From Warburgia ugandensis (Eukaryota > Streptophyta > Magnoliopsida > Canellales > Canellaceae): a stretch of DNA of 64,000 nucleotides. The position numbers were made by a program, and so were the translations under genes. The stretch lies in assembly GCA_035236585.1 (NCBI GenBank), contig CP141127.1, positions 49,118,001-49,182,000 on the forward strand. Reading direction: 5' to 3'. Under the pieces are notes generated by a model. That model saw only the letters and a program-made list of their open reading frames with translations, had not been told where the DNA came from and ran no database searches. Positions 27,006-38,700 of the stretch are shown in pieces (within the stretch, counting starts at the first letter, position 1; each line of letters starts with the position of its first letter).

Positions 27006-27360
27006 ACATGTCTCTCTCTCCCTCTTCTTATATTCCCCTTCTTCACTCCCCAAAGGACGTTTTTCCCCTCTCTGAGAGGGGGGGCTGGTTCTCCACTCAT
27101 CTTTCCCACCTCGTTCCTCTCCTCTCTTGCCTTCACTTCCCCTTCTCCATTTCACTCTCTCCCTCCTCTTTCTCCCTCTCTCAGATTCCCTTCTTCTCTC
27201 CACTTCTTCTCATATGCCCATTTCCTCTTTCTCCATCTGTTTCTCTCTTTCACTCTTTCTCTCAATCTCTCTCCATTCTCTTGGCCGGCCATAGGTGCGT
27301 GACACACCTAGAAGGCCTGGCATCATCTTCTTCTCATTCTCTCACTCTTCATCTCTCTCA

Positions 27361-27363
<3 letters not shown>

Positions 27364-27401
<38 letters not shown>
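27364..27401 (+). repeat. Second (CT)n run in solo LTR G
   Basis: An almost perfect CT run of about 36 bases inside the same LTR, downstream of the longer one. Confidence 0.9.
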
Positions 27402-27402
<1 letters not shown>

Positions 27403-29314
27403 CCAAACAATGGCTCCATCGTTTTTTTTTCACCAAGATCCAGCACCCCCGCATTCATCCTTCTCTCGGGTTCCAGCATCCATCTCAGTCAGAATAAAGA
27501 GGAAAACTCAAATTGGGTTCCCCTCCTTTCTTCTCTTCTCCCCATTTTCTTCTTCCTCCCTCCTTCTTCCTCTTCCTTCGGCTATTTCTTCTTCGTCGGG
27601 TTCTGATTCAAACGCAGAAAAAAGGCGTCTCTGCATCGCCACACGACCCGGAGAAAGGAAACCGAACTGGGTTTCCTCCTGCATTCCCACTCTTCTCCTC
27701 TCCTTTCCTCTCCCTCCTTCTTCTCCCTCTTCTTCCTTCTTCCCCTTACTCCTACGATTTTCATCGTTTTCCTAGTTTTTTCATTTAAAACCAAAACCCT
27801 AGAAAATTCCAAGTCTGCCCCTGAAAAATCTGAGGAATTCCAACACTATCCTTTGTTAGAAATTCCAAGTATATCCTCAGTTTAATTCCATCTGTGTCCC
27901 CATATTAATTCCATCTGAGTCCCTGATTTAATTCCATTTGGATCCCTATTCTATTTACATCTATGTCCCAGTTCTGTTTTATCCTCATTTTGACTATCTA
28001 GGGACAGTGTAATCCATGACAGCTTATTTAGTTGCAATTTTTTTTTTTTGAATAAATAATTGTGTACATTGCAACAATTGAATAGATCTGGATCTTAGTT
28101 TATTTCTAGTATAGTTTTTATTTTTATTCTTTTATTAATTGAATTTTATTGAAAACTCCATAATTTAAAATCAAGTCTCCGTGGGATTGATCTGTACTTG
28201 TATAAGCTACACTACAATAGCCCGTGCACTTGCGGTTAAACAATCAACATTTATTCCCATCTTTCATGTCCATAGTCTCTTGATTTCTTTGGTCAGTTTT
28301 ACTTACATGATATATAGTTTAGATTGTTATCAATGTAATTTGTTTAATCATTGGTTTGTATCAAGTTCTAGGCCTAAGAAGAGTGCACACTTTTCTAGTT
28401 TTCTATCTATGTACATGCACACCCAATTTGATGTAATTTTCAAGTCAATCAATAGAATTATTTGAAGACATTGTTGCTGTTTGATTCCAATAGTAAAATA
28501 TATTTCTTGAGTGTTATCTTCCATGAATAGTTCTTGCTAAGTTCCAATTCATGCCTCATTTGATTTGAGTTTCATGCACACTATATTTCTAGAATTTTTC
28601 CATTGAATGTTCATGCATAGTTTCCAGCAATCCATACACCTTGTTTGCTTGATTCCTTAAGAATTCATTTAGCTTTTTAGGTAGTTTAGTTAGTGCTTTG
28701 ATTATATTTCATATTTACAAGCATTTACTTTGTGTATTTTGACCATCAAATGACCCCATGAACCATGCACAAAACTCCAAGGTTCATTCACATGGTGCTT
28801 AGGTAAATTATCTTTAAGTTTTGCTTATTTGATTGTTTGGCATTAGTTAGTTAGTTGTTTGCACTTTAGTCTAGTTTAGAAATTTTCTAATTTAGCTTTA
28901 GATAGTTTTATTTTTAGTAAGTTTCTAATTTTACTTTTAGGAAAATGTTAATTTAGAAAAGTTTCATTTTTAGCAAGTTTCCTTAGTTTAAGTTTTCTAG
29001 ATTCATTCATTCTTGTGTTACATTAGTTTCTTTTATTGAATGCATGTTAGTTAGGAAAATCTCTAATTCTATTGAATGTCTTTATTTTTTTAAAAGTTTT
29101 CTTTAGTTTATGTTTCTAATTTTATGCATGTTTCCCATTCCATGCTGATTAAATTCCTAGTTTAATCAAAACCTTCTTTCTTTGGCTAAGATAAGAAACT
29201 TAAATAAGATCCAATCAACCTACAAAATCATGAGATTCCACTTGGGATTAACCTTTCTCGCATGCAAATTACTACTTTGATTCATGCACTTGTGAGTATT
29301 TTAAAGCTACTCCA

Positions 29315-30830
29315 CTTGCACACATAATGCTTATTTCTTTCATGCATTTTTGTCTTCTTTCTTTCTTCTATTTATTTTCTTTTTCATGGGATTTGGGAAT
29401 AAGGGATAATGAAAGAAGCGTTGTGCCTTTCTATGGTAGCAAGTAGTCTTTCCAATCCTAGATTAAAGGTTTAGAGGAAACCAAATCCTTCCAAAAAATC
29501 ACTTAAATTTTGAGTTAAGGGCATCATGTTGAAGATTAAGACCACTTCCAAGGAAAAGTACCTATCTCCTTCCTCATCTCCTAAGGCTGGAATAGGTGAG
29601 TCCTAAGCCAAGGGCCACAATCTCCCTTTTACTTTTCTTTTTCTTCTAAGTTCATTCTTAAAGAAAGAAGCCTCCTCTATGGCTGCCCCTACTTTAAGAA
29701 GAATGGACCTCTAATCCTTTCTTGCTTTCTAATTAAGAAGCTACCCTATATTATAGAGTATCTAGCTAAGGAGATATAAAAATTATGTTATACGTCTACT
29801 CCATTATTCTCTTTTGTGTCTCTTATGGGTGGTAATCTTTTAGGAAAGGTGTTAGGTGCCTCTTTCTTGGCTACCTAGCTCCTTATTTCTAAGGATCTTT
29901 GGAAAGGATTTGACTTTTTGGGGTGCGGCATGTCTGGTTACGAAGATGAGAATAGCTTGGAGATAGAAGTAGTGTTAGTGACACAACAAGAGTGCCCTAC
30001 AGTAGAATTCAAGCCAGAGTTAAAGAAGTTTATTTGCTTTCCTTTCTTGGTTTCTTTATTTGCTTATGTTATAATTCATTGTACTTAATCAATTAATCAA
30101 ATAGTGTCTTTAATCTCTTAGTTAATTCATTGCTTTATTTTCTTAATTAGTTCTTAATTAGATTCCTTTCTCTTATTTACTTGTTTCTTTCCTAACTTTA
30201 TGTCTTACTTTACTTTCCTTGTTATTTGCTTAGTTAGAATCTTTATTTTCCTTTGTTTAAGATTTCATTGGCTTGGATAGGTTAAAGTAACATAATCTAA
30301 GTTTTACTTAAAACTACTTAACAGAGTCAATGTGGGATTGACCATATTGGCAAGTCTATACTTCAATAGAATTGTTTACTTGCAATAAATATTAAAGCAC
30401 AACATATGTGTCTGTGTGTACATAGTGGACCATGGGATGTAACTGGACAATATTTTAGGACATGGAAAATGTAATTTGGGTTACTTTAAAATTTAAAACC
30501 TTTGATTTTCAGAGCTTGAGAAATTTTTTTGATCGGCAGACATGACCCTTGTGGTTTTTGAACAAATCTTTTCATAGAAAATGTTCTTGCTTGTTTGTTT
30601 TCAAAAGGAAAATTCCAAACTAGGGCCCAAATTTCTAAAAGAATTATAAAAAAAACAACTTGAAAGACCTAGGTCGTGAAAATTGGTTACCATAGAGGTA
30701 TTGCAAGCATGACAATACAAGATGGTCATATACATCTTTAGAAGTGAAGATAACCCCAACATGGTCTTTTGTATATGCTTGAAGTGGAAGAAGACTAAAT
30801 GCAAATAGATCATCTAGATAGATGTATATA
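29315..30830. other. Unassigned AT-rich region with an LTR-end-like segment
   Basis: No gene is recognised here. The segment at about 30330-30407, with AGTCAATGTGGGATTGACC and a following TTTACTTGCAAT, resembles the end of Athila/Tat-type LTRs (compare about 28177-28249), so part of this block may be an old LTR or leader. Its start could not be found. No primer site follows the LTR-like end. Confidence 0.4.
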
Positions 30831-30837
30831 TTGCCAT

Positions 30838-31230
30838 TCACCAACAACTTAGAGTTGGTATAAGATCTAATGGAGATGGTAAAGATGTTGGATCATTAGC
30901 CTCCCCCTCATTGGCTTGTACTAGATCCTTCTCATTAGTTCTATTATTTGGATGTTGATCCCCTTTAGTTTCTTGTGAAGGAACCACTACAAGAGGAGCC
31001 ACTAAAGCATATGGAACTAAGATCTCATTATGATATACTATGTGCTCCACAAAGATCTCCATACTTAACTTTTTCAAGTAAACCCTTTGCCATCTTGACT
31101 AAGTCATTTTCACAAGCCAAGGGGTATAGCCCATCAACACTTTTGGCTCCTTCATACCTATAGTAGATAGCCTTCACATTCCAATACCCTTATTGTCCTA
31201 CAAATCTAACAAGATCAATGACAAATAGTG
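30838..31230 (-). pseudogene. Remnant of a Mutator-like (MULE) transposase, N-terminal domain
   Basis: On the minus strand, from about 31230 down to 31020, the translation reads IDLVRFVGQ, then GYWNVKAIYYRYEG, VDGLYPLACENDLVKMAKG and MEIFVEHIVYHNEI. This pattern (a tyrosine-rich strand, GL-PL--ENDLV-MAK, then EIFVEH) is that of the plant MuDR N-terminal domain that precedes the MULE transposase core. One in-frame stop lies between FVGQ and GYW, and a frame change occurs before MEIFVEH. Downstream minus-strand text (VVVPSQETKGDQHPN) looks like the low-complexity linker that follows this domain. No catalytic core and no terminal inverted repeats were found. It is a dead fragment; the identification is by pattern and moderately sure. 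Confidence 0.45.
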
Positions 31231-32377
31231 TGTTTGGATCTTGTTCCTCCTTAATAGCAACGGGACCACTGCTTTACATTATGGTGGGACTTCTTGGAAG
31301 GGTCTTCGAAGATAGAGTGTCATCTTCATTGTGTGCATCACTATAAAGGCAATGAAAATGACACCTCAAAACACCATTATAAAGGTATTAATAGACAACA
31401 ATATTGCCTTGAAAACAACCCACATTCAACTACAATTTAAACCTAACATAATCAATTAGAAATTGGAAGTAACAGGAATAATGGAAGTTACAAAATCAAT
31501 CGGAATAACCTAGAAAAAGCAACAACAATGGAAAAATCAATTGAAAAACCCATAAATCTAGAATTACCCCCAAAAAGTCAATTACAATTCAAGAACAAAT
31601 TAAAATTGAAAAACCAATTGAAGTAGTAAAATTTTAATAAGCGATGGACATATTGAATTGAAAGTAAAATAATGCTAAGTGGGCTAGGATTTAACAGACC
31701 AAAATGGAATAGAATATCCCCCTAAAAGATAATCTAATAGTTAAAGCTGACAAAACATTTTCAGTAAAAAGCATTCAAAACACAACCAGCAAAACCATCA
31801 TCAATATAATCTCAAGGTTCCTAATTTGTAAACCCTCAATTTCACAATCCCTAGTCTCATACTGAGAAAAATTGCATACTTGCATGAAAGCACCTTGCAT
31901 GTAAACTAAATGTCCCGGAAACACTTCCTCTCTCCTTCACATTCTAAATTGCTATCATTTTCATGGTTCATAGTCTAAAACCCTATTGTTTTTGCTGGAG
32001 AAGAAGAAGAAAAGAGCTTTGGGACAGCTTGTCGACAAAGTTCATTTCCTTTTCTCACCCTTTTAGCCATTTTCTTAAATTTAGGAAAAAATGAAAAAAT
32101 CATTAGCCAATGAAAATGACTAAAAAAACCTTGTGTGCCTATTCTTTGATTCTCTTAGTAATTTGGATGAGAACTTGATGGAGAGTGTTCTCGAGATGAG
32201 TTTTGGGGAGTTAGGTTACCGCAAAAGTCATTTCGAATGTAGAGGGGTAAAACGAATGAAAAGATGGCCAAGGGTGTAACATTTTTCCAAAAATGATGAC
32301 CTAGATCACTAAAACCCAAAAGTAAAGCCACTACTAGCTTTTCGTTGATCGAAACCACTCATCTGCTTAGATTAGCC
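31231..32377. other. Upstream flank of the aprataxin-like gene
   Basis: AT-rich sequence without a recognisable gene or complete repeat. It should contain the promoter of the gene at 32565. A telo-box-like AAACCCTA lies at 31978-31985, an element common in plant promoters but also frequent by chance. No convincing TATA box position could be chosen, so the transcription start is not called. Confidence 0.4.
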
Positions 32378-32623
32378 ATGACACTGAAGTCTCGGGCCTC
32401 GAAGATCTTAAGCCCTGGATTGCTAAATGATTTTCCGTCATCTAGTGACAAAATGAGGGCTTCTAATAAACCAGTTTCCCTAACTTATACTCGGACCATA
32501 GCCTATGATTCCCCAAATTTGGCTTCGGCTGTAGAGACAACATTTGCCCGGGGTGGCAGAAAAAATGGAGAATTTCCCACAGTCAACATTAGAAGATATG
32601 CATCTGGACTGTCGTATCTCTGA
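32378..32623 (+). other. Upstream open reading frame overlapping the main start
   Basis: An ATG at 32378 opens an 81-codon frame ending at 32623. It overlaps the first 59 bases of the bHLH140 coding region in another frame. The peptide starts MTLKSRASKILSPG and is basic and serine-rich, with no family recognised. If the mRNA leader includes it, it could reduce translation of the main protein or force leaky scanning. It could also lie outside the transcript and be chance. Nothing in the sequence decides between these. Confidence 0.3.
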
Positions 32624-32753
32624 CAGCAATGTTACGGAAGAAGATACCAGGAAGAAAATTGTCGTCATTCTGGTTGGTGCTCCTGGTAGCGGCAAAACCA
32701 CCTTCTGCAATGATGTCATGAAGACATCTATTCGTCCCTGGGCTCGAATCTGC

Positions 32754-32756
<3 letters not shown>
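32565..32756 (+). CDS. BHLH140: Exon 1: N-terminus and Walker A motif
   Basis: This exon has 64 codons, starting MENFPQ and ending ARICQ, phase 0 at the end. It contains the Walker A loop GAPGSGKT at residues 38-45, followed by TFCNDVM as in the polynucleotide-kinase-like P-loop family. The donor is the gt at 32757, the first bases of a CT microsatellite. A 5' UTR is expected upstream but its limit is unknown. Confidence 0.9.
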
Positions 32757-32793
<37 letters not shown>

Positions 32794-35700
32794 GATGCAT
32801 ACAAGAAAGAACATGACAATATTATATACTACGTCCTTCAATCTCGTTTTATGAGTTCCTGCAAACCAATTAGGAGCTGCTCTCTTTTTGGTTATTGGAT
32901 TGCTTCTTTTCTAGCTGGAGCCACGATCTCCTCGCTTTCTCTGTTCAAAAGACGAAGTATGAGACTTTTACTTCTTTTTTAATCCCTTTTGTTGTTGGGT
33001 TAAAGCTTCAAATTAGATTTTTGCAGATTTGCCATTAGTTTTTGGTCTTTTTCCAAAAAATCCCAGGTTTTTAGGTTTTTCTGATCTGCCGTTAAAGAGA
33101 AAAGGGTAATATTAGAATTTTGTAAAATTTATCAGGGAAAGAGGATGAAAACCTAACAGAGTGGCAAATTTGCGAAGTTCCTGAAAACTCAATGGTAAAT
33201 TTGCAAAAATGCCAAAATGTAATGGCATTTTTACAAAAATCCCATTTATTTACTATTCTTTTCTCAATTTTCTCAATTTATTAAGCCTATTTGAGAGAAT
33301 GGAATTATGGCTGTTAGCATTGTCGTGGGTAGTCTGACTATCTTATTCAAAACATGGAAGATATTGAGAGTAAATTTTGTATGTTAAGAAGAGTTAAAGA
33401 TATGTGAGTCTGGTAAGCTCGAAATCTGTAGCTCCTTCTTGATTGGAGAAAGCGAAGTTTCCAAAAGAGGTAGAGAGGTGTATTGGGGAGATCTTTCACA
33501 ATAAATTGCATGATATGTTAGCAAGAGTATGCAGTTGATTGCACTATTACTATTCCTTCTACCTGTTTTCTGATTGTTATTGGTATAGACCTTTTCACAA
33601 TTGAAATATCCTCATTTTAGTCTCTGGTCTTTCCATGCCCTGTGATTTTGGTGCAATGTCCAGTTCGATTATTTTAAATGTAATTGCTTTCGTATGTTTT
33701 GGGAATGAAACTTTTGTCTAGTTTCTTATTTCTTGTTTCCTTACTGGGCAATAATATGTCAATGCTCTCCTTAATTGTAGTTTATTTATCTGATTATACT
33801 TCTAAATCATGTTTTCATGTGCCTCCATCAAACTTTTATTTTCTTTGTAGGACACAATTGCAAATGGCAAATCTGGGACAAAGTCCCAGTGCTTAAAGAG
33901 TGGAGTTGAAGAACTAAAGGATGAAAAGAGTGTCTTCATTGATAGATGTAATTTGGACCGAGAACAGCGTTCTGAGTTTGTAAAGCTTGGTGGACCACAA
34001 GTGGATGTGCATGCTGTTGTACTTGATCTTCCTGCCCGACTTTGTATTTCGCGATCAGTGAAGCGTACTGGGCATGAAGGAAACTTGCAAGGTGGAAAAG
34101 CTGCTGCTGTTGTTAATTGCATGCTACAAAAGAAAGAATTACCTAAGCTAAGTGAAGGGTTCTCTAGGATTACATTTTGCCAGAATGAAAGTGATGTTCA
34201 AGGTGCTGTTAATACTTACAGCAAACTGGGTCCATTAGATAGCCTTCCATCTGGCTGTTTTGGTCAGAAAGATGCGAATGCCAAAGGCCAACTTGGTATA
34301 ATGAAATTTCTAAAGAAAGTAGAGACCCCTGATAAGAAGGGGGCAGATGGAAATATTCCTCAGGACTCTGTTTCAAAGAAAGAAAGTATGGACAATGATA
34401 TATCCTACAAAGAACCTGAAAGGATTGTTTCCTCGGTTAATGCTGATCATAATAATAAGGTTGTGGAAGACAATAGAGACTTCCCTGAGGGATCTTTTGT
34501 TGGAGTCACACTGAAGGATGTTCATACTCTAGCTTTTCCATCTATTTCAACATCTGATTTTCAATTCAACCATGACAAGGCATCTGATATCATTGTAGAG
34601 AAAGTTGGTGAATTATTAAATAAAGTTGAACATCTCAGGCTTGTCATGGTTGACTTGAGTGTTGGATCACATATGTTATCCCTGGTTAAAGCTAAAGCTG
34701 CACATAAAAATATTGACTGCTGTAAGTTCATCACAGTTGTGGGAGATATAACTCGACTTTGTTCAGAACAAGGATTACACTGCAACATAATTGCAAATGC
34801 TGCCAACTGGTATGTCTTAAAGTTTAGTGTATAGATTGCACAAATGTTATGTAATGTTTTATACCATTCACTTGAATGATTTCTTGTGTTTTTTATGATA
34901 ATAATATCTCTTGGGTTTTTCTGTAATCATGGGTCTAACTGGGCCCTTCTTCTGCATCAACCTGAAGGTTAGGTATGAATTTTTTAAGTTGGCTAACCCA
35001 TATAGTAGGTTCAATTGCTGTTATTACTTGCACTACAGACTAACTGAGAGCCAACATTCAGGTAGACCTTAGCTGCTACAAAACTCTAGAGGTTCTTAAC
35101 TTATAGATGCAATAATACCTTGGATTTGGATATGGTTGGATCAACATTTAGAGACCATGATCTAAATTCTAGACTTCATGATATACCTTACTGTTATATC
35201 AGAAATCTACAGCTTGAATACAATACCTGATTTCTCAGCAAATTACTCTTCAATTCCTATTTGCATCTATTTAGCAATTGCAGGTTCTTATCGGAGGAGG
35301 ACCATGATGCTTCTGGCAAGACTGAGCTGTGGAAGGTGGGTCCATATGGCTTGGGTCAAGATTTCTTTGTAGACCATCAAAAAACTGCTTTCGATGATCA
35401 AGGCTCTTTGAGGTGGGAGAAGGAACGCATGCATGTATTGATCAGGCAATGCAGGACATTGTTGTGGATGCTGAGGAGCTGGCGATGGAGGAAGACTTGA
35501 GGTTTGCTTTGGACCAGCTTCCTCCATGCAATCCAGTGTCAATTGCGAGCCTCTTGAACCCAATTAAAGTGGACCAGATGGCACACATTTAACTGGAGGA
35601 TGACGAGATCATTGCCATGGTCCAAGAGCAAGAAGGTGAGGTTGTAGATGACGAGGTGGAGTAGTAGGCTGAACAGTTCCCCTTGGCTGAAAAACGTAGG

Positions 35701-38700
35701 AGTCTCAGTGTCGCTCTCCCTTCTTAATGTTTCTGATGCAGGCAATCATGCTGTCCACATGTGCTTATGCCAACTCCATGTGAAACTTCATCTTTGGGCC
35801 TCTCGCCAAACCACCCTTGGTTCCTTGTTCCTGTAACTTGCATGATGTAGCTCTTTCTCTTATTATTTTCACTTCATCAAGCTGAATAAACTAGTTTTTG
35901 TCATCATTTTGACTTTACTTTTTCTTCTCTCAACTTCCAGGTTATAACTTAGACACCATAGAACAAGGACCATTGCATAGGAACTTGATAATAGTGGATA
36001 TAACTTAGTGGAAATGGATGCTGGTTTATTGAAAAAGGAAGAGAAGAACACAAGAAGGGGTCTTTTGTCTATTTTAAATAGCAATAACAATAGCCTTAGC
36101 GTGTGCTGTCACGATATTTGGAAATGGATGAGAAGCGCAGGAGTCATAGCAATAGTTATGGGGCTAAAACACACTATTATATGTCCTTTCAATTCAGCCA
36201 CTCAGTAACAAAGACTTCCATCAAGCACCTACTCCTTGATAATGAATAGCAACATAAGGAACTTTCTTGTTTGCCAGAACATCTTAACAAATAAAAACAT
36301 CCTCAACTATACCAAATCAATCATGATAGTTTTCTTGTTTCATATCCCCAGTGAATTTGGCAATCTTTTGTTTTGTGCCTCCATTCCATTGAGGTTGATT
36401 GTTAGCAATCTTTTGTTTTGTGCCTCCATCCCATTGAGGTTGATTGTTACCAGAACATGGAGGATTATTTGGAGACAAGGGTTTTTTAGCTTGTCACAAT
36501 TGTTTTCAATACTATGCCCATGGTAGGCACCTCATCATCTCCATTCCTGATGCCCCTCCTCTTTATGTGCACCATGTGCCTGTCCGCCTTGAGGAGGCTG
36601 ATTGTATTGTTGGAAAAATAACTGGATCTGGGAAATTGAAGTTTCTGTAAGCTGGGTGCTAACATTTGTAGTCAATATAGCTTTGATGTTTTATATTACA
36701 CGTTTATATATATCTTTTGAAAACTCTTCATGAAGCACCTGTAATTTCACTTCTTAATCATGTGTACAACCTTGAAGAGCTTCTTAGGATCATCTTTGTG
36801 ACTTCTTTTTTGGTGGGTTTTGGATTCTCAGGTGCTGGCGCTTTTGCTCTGGTACCAATATGATGCAATCCGTAAGAACATAAGTTGATTAAACTTTCAA
36901 ACAGTAGTAAACATATAAAACAGGGGAGATAAGTGCTAGATTTTCTTATTTTGGTTTTTGCTCAAAACCAATGGAATCAATAGAGCCGAAAAACATCAAT
37001 AAGAAAACGCGACTTCCATTAATGAAATGAATGGTGAAAATGTTCCCTTACATGTGTTTTATAGACTTCAACCATAGCTTTACAATCAAGTAAAAGACCC
37101 TGCTTACATTCTATTGACAGCATATCAATTTATTTATTATTAGATTGTGTTCCAGGTTTATAGGAGTTAGTTTAGGGATGTTATTTCCAGTTTCTTTTTT
37201 TCTCCTCTTTTAGCTTTCTTTGTTTCCTGATTTCTTGGCATATTACCAGATTCTAAGATCTGGATTTTGTTTCTTGATTTCTAGTGATTTTACCAGATTC
37301 TATTATCTGATTGTATTTTTGATTTCTTGTGATTTTACCAGTTCCTAAGTTCTGGATTTAGGTTATATTTCATTTATATAATAGGTGCTGTATTATTCAA
37401 TAAAAGATCATTGAAGAATTTTTCTTTCTTCTATGCTTTCATGGTATCAGAGCCATCTTTCTTTGATCACTAATTTTAATGGACAAAACGGCCATGACTG
37501 ATGTGACCCAAAAGGGTTATTTGGAGGTATCATGTCAAAAAGTGCCATCGTCTATGGCACCTACTGTCAGTGATACTCATTCCATTCAAATAACCCAGCA
37601 CAAACTCCATGGAGCAAATTTTTTGGAATGGTCTAAATTGGTTATGCTGTTGTTTTGAGGCAAAGGCAGACTTGGCTCTGACAGGTACAATGAAAGCTCT
37701 TAAGGAAGGAGAAGCAAGTTGTTCGACCTTGGAATTGGAGAATCCTATGGTTATGGCATGGTTAATTAATTCTATGGTAGCTACGATTGGTTGGACCTAT
37801 TTATTCTACAAAACGGTGAAGGAGATATGGTATATGGTCCAAGAAATACACTCAGATTTGGAAAACTCAGCCTAGTGTTTTGAGATCCGATCTACCTTAA
37901 AAAAATGCAAAACAAGATAACCTTTCTGTGAAAGAATATTTCAAAACTCTGACAGAGCTATGGCAGGAGGTGTATATGTTTTATGATACAAATTGGCATT
38001 GTGCTGAGGATAGCTTCAAGTATAAGCAAATGCTTGAAAAAGAAAGGGTATTTTATTTTCTTCATTGTTTGAGCAAGGTGTTAATGAGGTACGGGGTTGG
38101 GTACTTGGAGCTAAACCTTTTTCAAACATTAGGAGGTGTTTGTAGAAGTGAGAAGAGGAGATAGTTGGAAACGTGTCATGCTAGGCGGAACTAAAGAATC
38201 TATCCTGGATAATATGTCCCAAAGCATTGCTCGCGTCCAAAAACCTTGACTCTGTTGGTTATGGAAATTAGCATGGAAATCAGAAGAATGATCGAGTATG
38301 GTGTGATCGCTGTCAATGCCTATATCACACCAGATAGACATGCTGGAAGATACAAGGAAAACCAGCAAGTTTGCAAACAAGGTGACAGAGGCCTTCAAGC
38401 TGTTTTAGAGGAAGACAAACCAAGAATATCATGTTTTAGCAAGGAACAACTACAAACCCTTCTTGCTCAATCTCAAGCATCCCATCTGAATGTATTTGCT
38501 TCAATTCCTAACTGTTCTATACCGCCGAAAGGTAATTATCTTTCTTGTATGCAAAATCTGAGTTTAATGGCCCTTGGATCATAGATTCTAGGGCTTCTGA
38601 TCATATGACTGGATGCCATCAGCGGTTTTCTACATGCATCCCATGCCCTGGAAATTTCAAAATTTGTGTTGCTGATGGATCTCTATCAATTGTTGCTGGA

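Larger units (their letters stand above)
26484..28249 (+). mobile_element. Solo LTR (G), Athila/Tat-like, with perfect target duplication
   Basis: The block starts TGTTAAGTGTTC, ends ...GTTAAACAATCAACA, and is flanked on both sides by tttat (26479-26483 and 28250-28254). The end text, a GTGGGATTGATCTGTACTTG segment followed by a GTGCACTTGCGG segment, is typical of Athila/Tat LTR ends. No internal domains occur, so it is a solo LTR of 1766 bp. It lies in the 3' LTR of B. Its middle is very CT-rich, with two pure CT runs, which creates spurious serine/leucine-rich and arginine/glutamate-rich open frames on both strands. Confidence 0.85.
7987..29314 (+). mobile_element. Athila-type Ty3/Gypsy element (B), host of element A
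   Basis: This is a plus-strand Athila element in two body pieces, 7987-9507 and 20557-24932, separated by element A, followed by its 3' LTR (24933-29314, itself holding solo LTR G). Parts in order are gag end, aspartic protease, reverse transcriptase with RNase H, integrase, and a long non-coding tail with the family's GGGAGGCAGCC and GGGGACAATGTTT motifs. The 5' LTR and gag start are not seen, because Athila C begins at 7986. The element is broken, with well over ten breaks. Family assignment rests on the [13 protein letters not shown]-like RT/RNase H signature, also seen in the fragment at 51458-52418, and on the shared LTR family of C and F with a tRNA-Asp primer site. Confidence 0.8.
24933..29314 (+). 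repeat. 3' LTR of Athila B, holding solo LTR G
   Basis: It starts TGATAAGTATTC after a G-rich purine tract and ends near ...AAGCTACTCCA at 29314 by comparison with the LTR ends of C and F. Without the nested solo LTR (26484-28249) and its duplicated target it is about 2.6 kb. The end point is uncertain by some tens of bases. Confidence 0.65.

Noticed and set aside
26802-27775. Long serine/leucine-rich open frames (and arginine/glutamate-rich ones on the other strand)
   Set aside because: They are translations of CT microsatellites and pyrimidine-rich LTR sequence in solo LTR G, with no domain and frames open on both strands.
35283-35500. An extra exon of the aprataxin-like gene (it follows an acceptor-like ttgcag)
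   Set aside because: Exon 2 joins directly and in frame to 62023 inside a conserved motif; inserting this segment would break the macro domain and bring in stops.
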